DNA from: Planctomycetia bacterium
Lineage (GTDB): Bacteria; Planctomycetota; Planctomycetia; Planctomycetales; Planctomycetaceae
NCBI GenBank assembly: GCA_026400935.1
Contig: JAPLNX010000250.1
Coordinates: 1 to 33,667, forward strand
DNA: 33,667 nt
Direction: 5' to 3'
Below, in pieces: positions 16,881-24,869 of this stretch. The number at the start of each line of letters is the position of its first letter. Position 1 is the first letter of the stretch. Under the pieces are notes generated by a model. That model had not been told where the DNA came from, did no database searches, and worked only from the letters and a program-made list of their open reading frames with translations. Position numbers and translations under genes: made by a program.

Positions 16881-17815
16881 CTCTGATTGAAGTCGTCGTG
16901 GTTATGGCGATTATTTCCGTGTTGTTGTCGTTGCTGCTTCCAGCCGTTTTACAAAGCCGGGAATCAGCGCGGGCCACACAATGTCGTTCACGTCTGCGAC
17001 AGATTGGTGTTGCGTTACAGTCCTATGAAGCAACAAATCTCGTTTTACCTCCGGCACTCGCCGGTATAACCCTACCGTCCAACCGTATTGATTACTTTTC
17101 TCCATACTCAAAAATCTTGAGCTATCTCGACCAGACTTCAGTTGCTCAACGAATCAATTGGAATGGTACCGCAGCCCAGCCCGCGTCGCTGATTCAGGGC
17201 GAAGCTCCAGGTCTTGCGGAACTGAAATGTCCGACCGATCCGGGTGTGCCTCTTTTGGGAGCCTCATTTGCATTCTCGACCGGCGCACTTCCAGGACCGT
17301 ATCCACCCATCGATCTGCTACCTGCTCCACACAGACGGCTCGTCGGTTGCTTCACCATGTATTCCCTCCGTTTGAATGAAATACGAGATGGCCTATCGAA
17401 CACTATTGGCATGGCTGAGATGCGGAGTGGCTCTGGAAACGGATTTGATGTTGGACGTGATGTGGTGATGCTATCCGAAGCTGCCGCACCGGCAGGAGAC
17501 GCATTATCGCCATCTTATTGGATCAATCTTTGCCGAGGCGTGAGCAACCCGATCACAATGTGGGAAGGTGGTCGAGGACACTTTTGGATAACCGCTGAGT
17601 GGCTTCTTTATAGCCATGCGTTGCCGCCGAATGCTCGAATCGTTGACTGTGTGTTTTATGGCTTTCAAGGCCTATTAACGGCCAGAAGCTATCACCCGGG
17701 ACAATGCCATGTCCTCGTGATGGACGGGAGCGTGCGCGGCATTGCCAATTCCGTCGATGCAAGTATTTGGTGGGCTTGGGGTACTCGCCAGGGGCAAGAG
17801 GCCGTGACATTCTGA
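16829..17815 (+). CDS. DUF1559 pilin-like protein, operon-encoded
   Basis: The 328-aa DUF1559 protein has the prepilin leader at residues 15-45: [35 protein letters not shown]. The usual G-F cut site is replaced by G-M. Family motifs follow: [31 protein letters not shown] and a C-terminal [22 protein letters not shown]. Translation probably starts at ATG 16829, inside the DUF1573 gene, with GAAGAGG just upstream. It is the last gene of the LolA-like/C39/DUF1573 operon. It is likely a membrane pseudopilin, handled by a prepilin peptidase or, less certainly, by the neighbouring C39 enzyme. Confidence 0.9.
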   Translation: [328 protein letters not shown]

Positions 17816-17853
17816 GTTTCGTTGCCGCTAAAGCCTGAAGCTGCAGCCAATTT

Positions 17854-19317
17854 CTACCCCGGTTTGCCGAGTATCGCTTCTAACTCAAGGCGAACGTCGC
17901 GGAGTTGAATCGGCTGAATCAGCACGCGTGTGGTTCCCGCATCTTCGAGTGCGGTTTTCCATTCCGACTGTTTCTGCGACAAGACGATGAGTGCCGCTGT
18001 GCTTGCTGTACGTTTCCAACGCAGGAAATCTTGGAAACCTTCGGACAGACCTTCGCTCACGGAGTCGGCCATGAGTAAGAGGCAGTCCACGGGGTTGTTA
18101 CGCATGCGAGTTAGTCCACGTTGCAAATCGGACAGCATCAGCACTCGGTAGTTCAGCTTCGCCAAATAGTCACGCAATAAGTCTTGATGCTTCGGACGAG
18201 TTTCGATGCAAAGGACCGTCTTCGGCCCACTATTGTTGTCATCTCGCGGTTTGCCGCCCAGTTCGATCATCGCCTTACGAGTCGCATGAACGACTTCCGT
18301 CGCCGATTGAAACCGCTCATTCGGATTCACGCGCATCATGTGATCGACGAGGTCACCTAACACGACAGGGATCTTCGGACTGACTGATCGCAACGTTCGC
18401 ACGTTCGTATAACGGCTGAGTTGCTTACGTTCCTGCCGATCGCTTGTTGCAGGGTAAGGAGCGGTTCCCGCGAGGAGTTCGTAAACGACTGAGCCGAGGA
18501 AAAACAGATCACTACGCGGATCGTTGTCAGGAGCGCCGGTCCCTTTTTCGAGCGTGGCATATTCGAGTGCTCGCAAGTTCCCTTCATCAGCGCCGCTTTC
18601 TGTCGCGCTGACGCTCGCCAAGCCAAAATCGACCAGCTTTGCGACGCGCTCGCTGCTCATCAACACGTTCGTGAGCTTGAAATCGCGGTGCGTCATTCCT
18701 TTTGAGAGGGCGTATTCAAGACCTTCCGCCATATCCAGGGCACACTGCGCCCCTTCGATCGGTGAGCACTGCCCCCGAATTTTCAGGAACTCGCGGAGGT
18801 TTCCCCCTTCGACAAATTCCATCGTCAAGTAATGCTCGCCCTTGTCTTCGCCGACGTCATAAATCGGGACGACGTTCTTGTGCTTGAGTCGCTGACAGAT
18901 TTCCGCCTCGCGGTGGAACTGCTTGACGTAACTTGGATCACCAGACCAACGTTGGCGGAGCACTTTGAGGCCAAACATTTTGCCATCGTCGAGCGAGCAA
19001 GCTCGGAACACGCGTGCGAAACTTCCCGATGCATTCCGATACAGCAGCTTGTAGCGTCCTAATACCAAACCATCGGTTTCGCCCTTTTGCAGCTTTGCCA
19101 ACTGGTACGTTGTTAACGCGCCTTGCTGTTCGAGGGCATCTAGCAACGGACCTGGTTGGCGAGTCACAGCCGCGACATCGTGCAACGCAGCCTGCAATTG
19201 AGTTGGAGTCACCAACTCAAGCTCAACGAGCGCTTGCCGCAGTTCATCCAGAGTCCGAAATGACATTCGACGACCATCGGCAATCCGAGTTCTGGAAGTT
19301 CCAGTTTGCTCGGTCAT
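17854..19317 (-). CDS. Serine/threonine kinase fused to a degenerate receiver domain
   Basis: 487 aa in three parts. The N-terminal helical region (about 18-85) carries the ELVTPTQLQ and GALTTYQL motifs seen at the front of some planctomycete kinases. The kinase domain (about 88-355) has HRDFKLTN and DFG intact, but its glycine loop is abnormal (NASGSF) and APE is replaced by ATLE. The C-terminal domain (about 368-487) has the alternating strand pattern of a response-regulator receiver (TVLCIETRPKHQDLLRDYL, CLLLMADS, ALIVLSQ). It lacks the acidic pair at strand 1 and has Gln where the conserved Lys should be (VLIQPI). A canonical phospho-Asp is not in register. I chose ATG 19317; TTG 19347 is possible. 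It is convergent with the pilin-like gene. Confidence 0.87.
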   Translation of the reverse strand: MTEQTGTSRTRIADGRRMSFRTLDELRQALVELELVTPTQLQAALHDVAAVTRQPGPLLDALEQQGALTTYQLAKLQKGETDGLVLGRYKLLYRNASGSFARVFRACSLDDGKMFGLKVLRQRWSGDPSYVKQFHREAEICQRLKHKNVVPIYDVGEDKGEHYLTMEFVEGGNLREFLKIRGQCSPIEGAQCALDMAEGLEYALSKGMTHRDFKLTNVLMSSERVAKLVDFGLASVSATESGADEGNLRALEYATLEKGTGAPDNDPRSDLFFLGSVVYELLAGTAPYPATSDRQERKQLSRYTNVRTLRSVSPKIPVVLGDLVDHMMRVNPNERFQSATEVVHATRKAMIELGGKPRDDNNSGPKTVLCIETRPKHQDLLRDYLAKLNYRVLMLSDLQRGLTRMRNNPVDCLLLMADSVSEGLSEGFQDFLRWKRTASTAALIVLSQKQSEWKTALEDAGTTRVLIQPIQLRDVRLELEAILGKPG

Positions 19318-19682
19318 AAAAGGTAGGCAAAAAGTAGACACGGTCAATCACCAAACCTGACCGCTCAGCGCGGAAGTATACTAGGTTCACTATCCGGACG
19401 AAGCAAGCTGCCTCACTCAGTCGTTCGCGATACTTGCCCAACAACGCAAATCGTTTTCATTGGACGTGAACCTAGTCCTCAATCAATCCTGTGTGACCGT
19501 CTCTTTGTTCCATTGGGCTCAAAAATTAGGCGGACTCACTTTTTGCCTTTGAAATGAATGCACCGTATCGCGAATCATGGATCCCAACATGGGTAGCTTG
19601 GTGCTTGCTGGGATTCAATCAAAGATTGAACTTACAGGTTGTTCGGTTGCGAATTAGTCGCCCGGCTGCAACGCTCTTTCTC

Positions 19683-22600
19683 ATGATGAGAACCTCATTT
19701 TCAACCGGTCAATTTGTTCGAAGAAGTTTGTCCCACTATGCGAGAACGCACTTTGCAGTTGCGTTAGGTGTGATTGTTGCCGCGATGGTGATAAGCGGCG
19801 CGTTGATCGTTGGCGATTCGGTACGAGACAGTTTGCAAGCGATCAGCCTCACTCGAATGGGAGCGGTCGATCATGCTCTTGTGACACATCGCTTCTTTCG
19901 CGAGGCATCTCTTGCGGCATTGAGCCAGCAGCAGGAATTTCAGAAGCGTTTTGAGACGGTCGCACCAGCACTCGTCTTTCAGGCGAGCATCGAACGGAAA
20001 TCTCCCACCGACTCAAAGCTCTCATCTGCAAATTCAGCGCCCACGAAAACGCGTTCCGCTGGCGTGACACTGTATGGTGGCGACGAACGTCTTTGGTCGC
20101 TGTTATCGACTGAGGGAACAAAGCCGCCGTCAGAAAAAGGGATCGTGCTGAACGCTCGTTTGGCCCAGCAACTGCGGGCGCAAGTCGGCGAAGAGGTGAC
20201 CATTTGGGTGGAGTTACCGGCGACGATTCCGCGTGACAGTTTGCTCGGTGGAAAAGAAGAGCAGACGACGCAGGAAATCAAATTGTCAGTCGAGGCGATC
20301 TTGTCCGAATCAGCCGGCGCAGGGCGGTTTGATCTGCAGCCGAGTCAGCAATTTCCGAAAGTGGCCTTCGTCGATTTGCACGCGCTGCAAAAGTCGCTCG
20401 GCTTGGAAGAAGTCGAACGATCGCGGCGGAATCCGACAGCGAAACCTGCTCGCGTCAATGCGATGTTTGTGTCCGCTCGCGATCGAAGCGACGCACAAAC
20501 CGAAAAAGCGGTCGAGGCTGCGGAAGCTTTGACTCGGCAGTTGCGAGATGCGATCACGCTGGAAGATTTCGTGCTACGACTCGTGCCGAATGTCGAGCGA
20601 GGTTACTTGTCGCTCGAAAGCGAACGGATGATTTTGGAAGACTCGCTCGCGGAAGCGGCGGAGCAGATCGCGAAGAAGCTCAACGTCGCATCGTCACCAG
20701 TGCTCGCGTACCTCGTCAACTTGATCAGCCTGGAAAGCGATCTGAAGAAGTTCTCGAAGTACTCGATCGTCGCGGGCATTCCCGATCCGATGACGTTGCC
20801 GAAACCGTTCGGTTCTGTGGAGTTGTTGGGCGAGAAACTTGGCGACGAAGCGAAGGCTGGATTGCGCGCTGATGGCGTGTTGATCAGCGAATGGTTGGCT
20901 CAGGATTTGGGGATTCGTCCCGAAGATTTGACCGCCGAGAATGCAAAGCGTCCCAAGGTCCGTGTCTCGTATCACAAAGTTGGTTCACGCGGAGAGTTAC
21001 CGGAAGAAGAAAAGCTCTTTGAGGTTCAAGGAATCTTGCCAATCAACGGGGCTTTGGCCGGAGATCGCGGACTAACACCGCATGTCCCGGGGATCACAGA
21101 CGCGGAAACGTTCAACGACTGGGATCAGCCTTTTCCGATGAAGTTACCGGTGACGGATCGCGACGAAGATTATTGGGACCATTACAAGGCGACGCCGAAA
21201 GCGTTCTTCAATCTCGATGCGGCGAAGAGTTGGTGGTCGAGCCGCTACGGAGCACAAACATCGTTGCGACTTGCGCTGCCTGCGAGTGACCTCGCTGGCG
21301 ATCAAACGGCAGCGGCGACTCAGTTCTCGGACCGGTTCGCTCGCGAGTTATTGCAATCACTGAAGCTCGAAACGCTTGGTTTAGGGGTTCAACCAACGAA
21401 GTGGTTCGGCTTGCGAGCGGCGAGCGGAACCACCGACTTCGCGGGTCTGTTCATCGGGTTCAGCTTCTTCATGATTCTGTCCGGGCTGATGTTGATTGCG
21501 TTGCTGGTCCGGTTGGGGATCGAGCGACGATCGAGCGAAGTTGGTTTGCTCGCAGCGATCGGCTTCACACCGGATCGACTTCGACGTTTGCTGTTTCGAG
21601 AATCTTTTTCCGTCACGTTGACCGGCGGCGTGATCGGCACAGCGGCAGCGGTTGGATATGCAGGCTTGTTGATTTACGGATTGAAGACTTGGTGGGTCGG
21701 CGCTGTCGGCACAACGTTGTTGGCTCTCTCAGTTCGCCCGCTGACGTTAGTCATCGGCTTCGTGATGACGCTCATCGTGTCTGCTGGCTCCGCGTGGTGG
21801 GCAATGCGCGGCTTGAGGCAACTTTCACCGCGAGCGTTGTTGGCGGGGCAGACGGAACTTGTTGAACTCAATGCAACGCAAGCAACTCGCAGGCGACGAA
21901 CGAGCCGCATTGGGGTCGCCTTATTATGCGTTTGTGTCCTGACAACATTGGCCGTGGTCAGCGGCTCGGTTCCACCAACAGAAGCTTTTTCCGGTTTTTC
22001 GTGGCCGACAGTTTTGTTCTTTGTCGTCGGCATGTCTGCGTTGGTCGCGAGCCTCTGTGCGATTTCCGTGTGGTTGAGCGGAGAAGAGTTTGCTCCGGTG
22101 ATCGGCTCTGGCCGCGTGGCGTTGCTGCGATTGAGCTTGAGGAATGCGACTCGACAACGACGTCGGAGTTTGTTTTCCGTCGCGTTGATCGCGAGCGCCA
22201 CGTTCTTGCTGGTGGCAGTCGCAGCGGGGCGTCGCAACCCGGCAGTCGAGACTCCCGAATTGAATTCTGGCAACGGCGGCTTCCTGTTCGTGGCTGAGTC
22301 AACAACGCCGTTGCTTCACGATTTGAATACTGCTGCGGGCCGAGTGAAGCTTGATCTGCGTCAGGCGAGTGGCAACTCGGAACAACCGATCGGCAAATCC
22401 ACCTTCGATGCGATGACAGTGACGGCGTTTCGAGTGCAACCGGGTGAGAACGCGAGCTGCCTGAATCTGTATCAAACTCGCTTACCGACGATACTCGGCG
22501 TGCCGTCCGATTTGATTCGGCGAGGTGGCTTCAAGTTCGCGGACACTCGTCATCCGCAGCCGTGGACGTTGCTGGATACCGAGCAAGCGGACGGTTCGAT

Positions 22601-23342
22601 TCCAGTTCTCGGCGACATGAACACGCTGATGTATTCGCTTCACAAGGGGATCGGCAAAACGATCGCGGTGCCGGACGAGACTCAATCGCGAGCAACGTTA
22701 CGGATCGTCGGCATGTTAGATAGCAGCATTTTTCAAGGTGTGCTGCTGATGTCTGAAGCCAACTTTCTGAAGCTGTTCCCCGATCAAGCGGGCTTCCGAT
22801 ATTTCTTGATCGGCGATCGACGCTTTGAGGCTGGCGGAACAGCGTTATCAAGCTACGAGGCTCGCGAACTCTCCGACCGACTTGAGACGGGACTCACTCC
22901 CTTTGGTTTTGATGTCGAACCAATCGGCGATCGCTTGGCGAATTTCTTGGCCGTGCAGAATACTTATCTCAGCACGTTTCAAACGCTGGGCGGATTGGGT
23001 TTGCTCTTAGGAACAATCGGCCTCGGCACAGTCATGCTCCGAAACGTGATTGAGCGGCGCAGCGAATTGGCGTTGCTTCGAGCAGTCGGCTTTCGGCCAG
23101 CCTCGATTCGTTGGCTAGTCCTGTTGGAGAACGCCATGCTGTTGGCATTGGGCCTTGCCGCTGGAACGGGGTCGGCCCTATTGGCGATGCTGCCACACTT
23201 GCTGAGTACCGGTGCCGATGCCCCGTGGGGTTCTGGCTTCGGATTGCTCGTCGGGATTTTCGCGATGGGGTTGCTGTCTGCTCTCCTCTCAATGACTGAA
23301 GCAGTTCGTGCCCCGATCGTCGCCTCACTGCGAGGTGATTAA
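19683..23342 (+). CDS. Large FtsX-type ABC transporter permease
   Basis: About 1219 aa, roughly the size of two MacB/LolC-type permeases in one chain. After an N-terminal helix (about 25-45, VALGVIVAAMVISGALIVG) comes a long extracytoplasmic segment. An FtsX block follows at about 585-720: FAGLFIGFSFFMILSGLMLI, then IERRSSEVGLLAAIGFTPDRLRRLL. Three more helices lie in the middle, then a second FtsX block at the C-terminus with IERRSELALLRAVGFRPASIR. Such permeases usually extract lipoproteins or move periplasmic substrates rather than import solutes. The start is uncertain: 19683 or 19686 begins at MRTSF, while ATG 19554 adds 43 residues; neither has a good ribosome binding site. The ATPase gene follows 86 bases downstream. 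Confidence 0.88.
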   Translation: MMRTSFSTGQFVRRSLSHYARTHFAVALGVIVAAMVISGALIVGDSVRDSLQAISLTRMGAVDHALVTHRFFREASLAALSQQQEFQKRFETVAPALVFQASIERKSPTDSKLSSANSAPTKTRSAGVTLYGGDERLWSLLSTEGTKPPSEKGIVLNARLAQQLRAQVGEEVTIWVELPATIPRDSLLGGKEEQTTQEIKLSVEAILSESAGAGRFDLQPSQQFPKVAFVDLHALQKSLGLEEVERSRRNPTAKPARVNAMFVSARDRSDAQTEKAVEAAEALTRQLRDAITLEDFVLRLVPNVERGYLSLESERMILEDSLAEAAEQIAKKLNVASSPVLAYLVNLISLESDLKKFSKYSIVAGIPDPMTLPKPFGSVELLGEKLGDEAKAGLRADGVLISEWLAQDLGIRPEDLTAENAKRPKVRVSYHKVGSRGELPEEEKLFEVQGILPINGALAGDRGLTPHVPGITDAETFNDWDQPFPMKLPVTDRDEDYWDHYKATPKAFFNLDAAKSWWSSRYGAQTSLRLALPASDLAGDQTAAATQFSDRFARELLQSLKLETLGLGVQPTKWFGLRAASGTTDFAGLFIGFSFFMILSGLMLIALLVRLGIERRSSEVGLLAAIGFTPDRLRRLLFRESFSVTLTGGVIGTAAAVGYAGLLIYGLKTWWVGAVGTTLLALSVRPLTLVIGFVMTLIVSAGSAWWAMRGLRQLSPRALLAGQTELVELNATQATRRRRTSRIGVALLCVCVLTTLAVVSGSVPPTEAFSGFSWPTVLFFVVGMSALVASLCAISVWLSGEEFAPVIGSGRVALLRLSLRNATRQRRRSLFSVALIASATFLLVAVAAGRRNPAVETPELNSGNGGFLFVAESTTPLLHDLNTAAGRVKLDLRQASGNSEQPIGKSTFDAMTVTAFRVQPGENASCLNLYQTRLPTILGVPSDLIRRGGFKFADTRHPQPWTLLDTEQADGSIPVLGDMNTLMYSLHKGIGKTIAVPDETQSRATLRIVGMLDSSIFQGVLLMSEANFLKLFPDQAGFRYFLIGDRRFEAGGTALSSYEARELSDRLETGLTPFGFDVEPIGDRLANFLAVQNTYLSTFQTLGGLGLLLGTIGLGTVMLRNVIERRSELALLRAVGFRPASIRWLVLLENAMLLALGLAAGTGSALLAMLPHLLSTGADAPWGSGFGLLVGIFAMGLLSALLSMTEAVRAPIVASLRGD

Positions 23343-23349
23343 CTTTTGT

Positions 23350-23417
23350 CGTAGCCACAAGCTGCCAGCTTGTGAGCTTTTTTAAAACGGCTGGCAAGCT
23401 GGCAGCTTGCCGCTACG
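23350..23417. repeat. Palindromic repeat between permease and ATPase genes
   Basis: The arms at 23350-23372 and 23395-23417 are inverted copies, 21 of 23 identical, bounded by CGTAGC/GCTACG. Each arm contains the near-palindrome CAAGCTG-C-CAGCTTG. The centre is AT-rich. It could form a large hairpin in the intercistronic RNA. Confidence 0.8.
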
Positions 23418-23428
23418 GAAAGCATCGA

Positions 23429-24376
23429 ATGACCGCCACTCCTGCCATCGAAGTCGAACATCTCACGCACGCTTACGCCGAGCGAACGGCGTTGAACGAT
23501 GTGAGCTTCTCTATTCGACAAGGTGAGATATTCGGGTTGCTCGGCCCGAACGGTGGCGGCAAGACGACGTTGTTTCGAGTCCTTTCAACGCTCCTGCCGG
23601 TACAGTCAGGATTGATTCGCGTGCTGGGGATGAACGCGAACGACTCGGCATCGCAGATTCGGCAGCGGATCGGCGTGACGTTTCAAGCACCAAGCCTCGA
23701 TCGACGTCTTACCGTGCGAGAGAACTTGGTCCATCAAGGTCATCTCTACGGCCTGCACGGCAGCGTCTTGAAGGAGCGGATCGAAAATCGTTTGTCGCGT
23801 TTGGGTCTCAGCGATCGTATGCACGCTCGCGTTGATTCGCTTTCTGGCGGCTTGCAACGCCGCGCGGAGATCGCCAAGGGAATGCTGCACGATCCGGAGT
23901 TGTTGCTGCTTGACGAACCAAGCACAGGCCTCGACCCCGGGGCACGTCACGATCTGTGGCATTACTTGCAACAACTTCGCGACGAATCGGGCGTCACTGT
24001 CGTCGTCACAACGCATTTGATGGAAGAGGCCGAAAAGTGCGACCGGCTCGGCCTGCTGGATCATGGCCAGTTGATCGCTCTGGGAAGTCCGTCTGAACTG
24101 CGATCGGAAATCGGCGGCGACTGTCTGACAATCATCGCCGCAGAGCCAGACAAGTTGGCTCTGCAGATCCGTGATCGCTTTGCCGTCGAGTCACGTGCAT
24201 TCGGCAACACGCTCCGCATCGAGCGAACTCGCGGCCACGAACTGCTCCGCGAATTGGTCGATGCATTCCCCGATCAAATCACATCCGTGTCACTCGGCAA
24301 ACCATCGCTCGAAGACGTCTTCATCGCCAAAACCGGCCACCGCTTTTGGGAGGCCGAGAGGGCTGACGCGAAGTAG
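23429..24376 (+). CDS. ABC transporter ATP-binding protein (DrrA/CcmA-like)
   Basis: 315-aa ATPase. Walker A is GPNGGGKTT (39-47), the signature is LSGGLQRR, Walker B is LLLLDEPSTGLD, and the switch His is in TTHLMEEAEKCD. The C-terminal 90 residues form the extra domain of DrrA-type ATPases, which normally serve ABC-2 permeases. The nearest permease is the FtsX-type protein upstream, whose usual partners are LolD/MacB-type ATPases with LSGGQQQR. No ABC-2 permease follows: the next 490 bases are noncoding repeats. ATG 23429 was chosen because the domain starts there. The frame is open back to 23372, but that part is palindrome sequence. Confidence 0.93.
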   Translation: MTATPAIEVEHLTHAYAERTALNDVSFSIRQGEIFGLLGPNGGGKTTLFRVLSTLLPVQSGLIRVLGMNANDSASQIRQRIGVTFQAPSLDRRLTVRENLVHQGHLYGLHGSVLKERIENRLSRLGLSDRMHARVDSLSGGLQRRAEIAKGMLHDPELLLLDEPSTGLDPGARHDLWHYLQQLRDESGVTVVVTTHLMEEAEKCDRLGLLDHGQLIALGSPSELRSEIGGDCLTIIAAEPDKLALQIRDRFAVESRAFGNTLRIERTRGHELLRELVDAFPDQITSVSLGKPSLEDVFIAKTGHRFWEAERADAK

Positions 24377-24869
24377 CTGCGGCAAATCAGCTCGCTTGTA
24401 CCGCAATTCAAAATGAATACGACACCAACAAGTCCCCGACTTGTTTTGGATTGAGTCCGTCATATTTGAGGTCTTCATCCGCAGGAAAAATCGACTCTCC
24501 ACCATTTGTGTTGAAAGTCGAACATTTCCCGCAGAGGCGCTGAGTTCGCGGAGAAAGCATCACTTCTGTGCTCTTCAAACTCTGCGGCCCCTGCGCCTCT
24601 GCGGGAAACCTTTTGGCAAATAACTTATTCCAACACAGATTGCGGAGAGCTGGAAAATCGAATCACCTGCCGATGGCAAAGCCGATCTGCGGATGAAGAC
24701 AGACCAGACTTTACCTTCTTCCTTCTCCGCGTCTTCCGTGCTATCGGTGTCCAATATCTTCGGGCAGACTGAGTATTGGACACGGATCGCACGGAAGACA
24801 CGGAAATGAAATGGGACCGGATTCCAGCAGAGTCCAGTCCCATTTCTCAGTGATTGGCAGAGTCCGAAA
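24377..24869. repeat. Intergenic cluster of long inverted repeats
   Basis: About 490 bases with no gene. Three hairpin units are visible. (1) 24525-24540 and 24593-24608 form a perfect 16-bp inverted repeat of the GCAGAGGCGC type, inside an imperfect longer one with CTCTCC...GTGTTG ends at 24495-24515 and 24629-24650. (2) 24727-24756 and 24774-24803 form about 30 bp built on TTCCGTG and GTGTCCAATA. (3) 24808-24824 and 24830-24846, 15 of 17. They resemble known families of dispersed intergenic palindromes. Confidence 0.75.
24808..24846. terminator. Hairpin at the convergent ATPase and HEAT-protein ends
   Basis: GAAATGGGAC...GGA (24808-24824) pairs with the segment ending GTCCCATTTC (24830-24846), 15 of 17, with a 5-base loop. 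It lies 23 bases past the stop of the minus-strand HEAT gene. Neither strand has a long U-run, so a terminator role is only probable. Confidence 0.45.
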
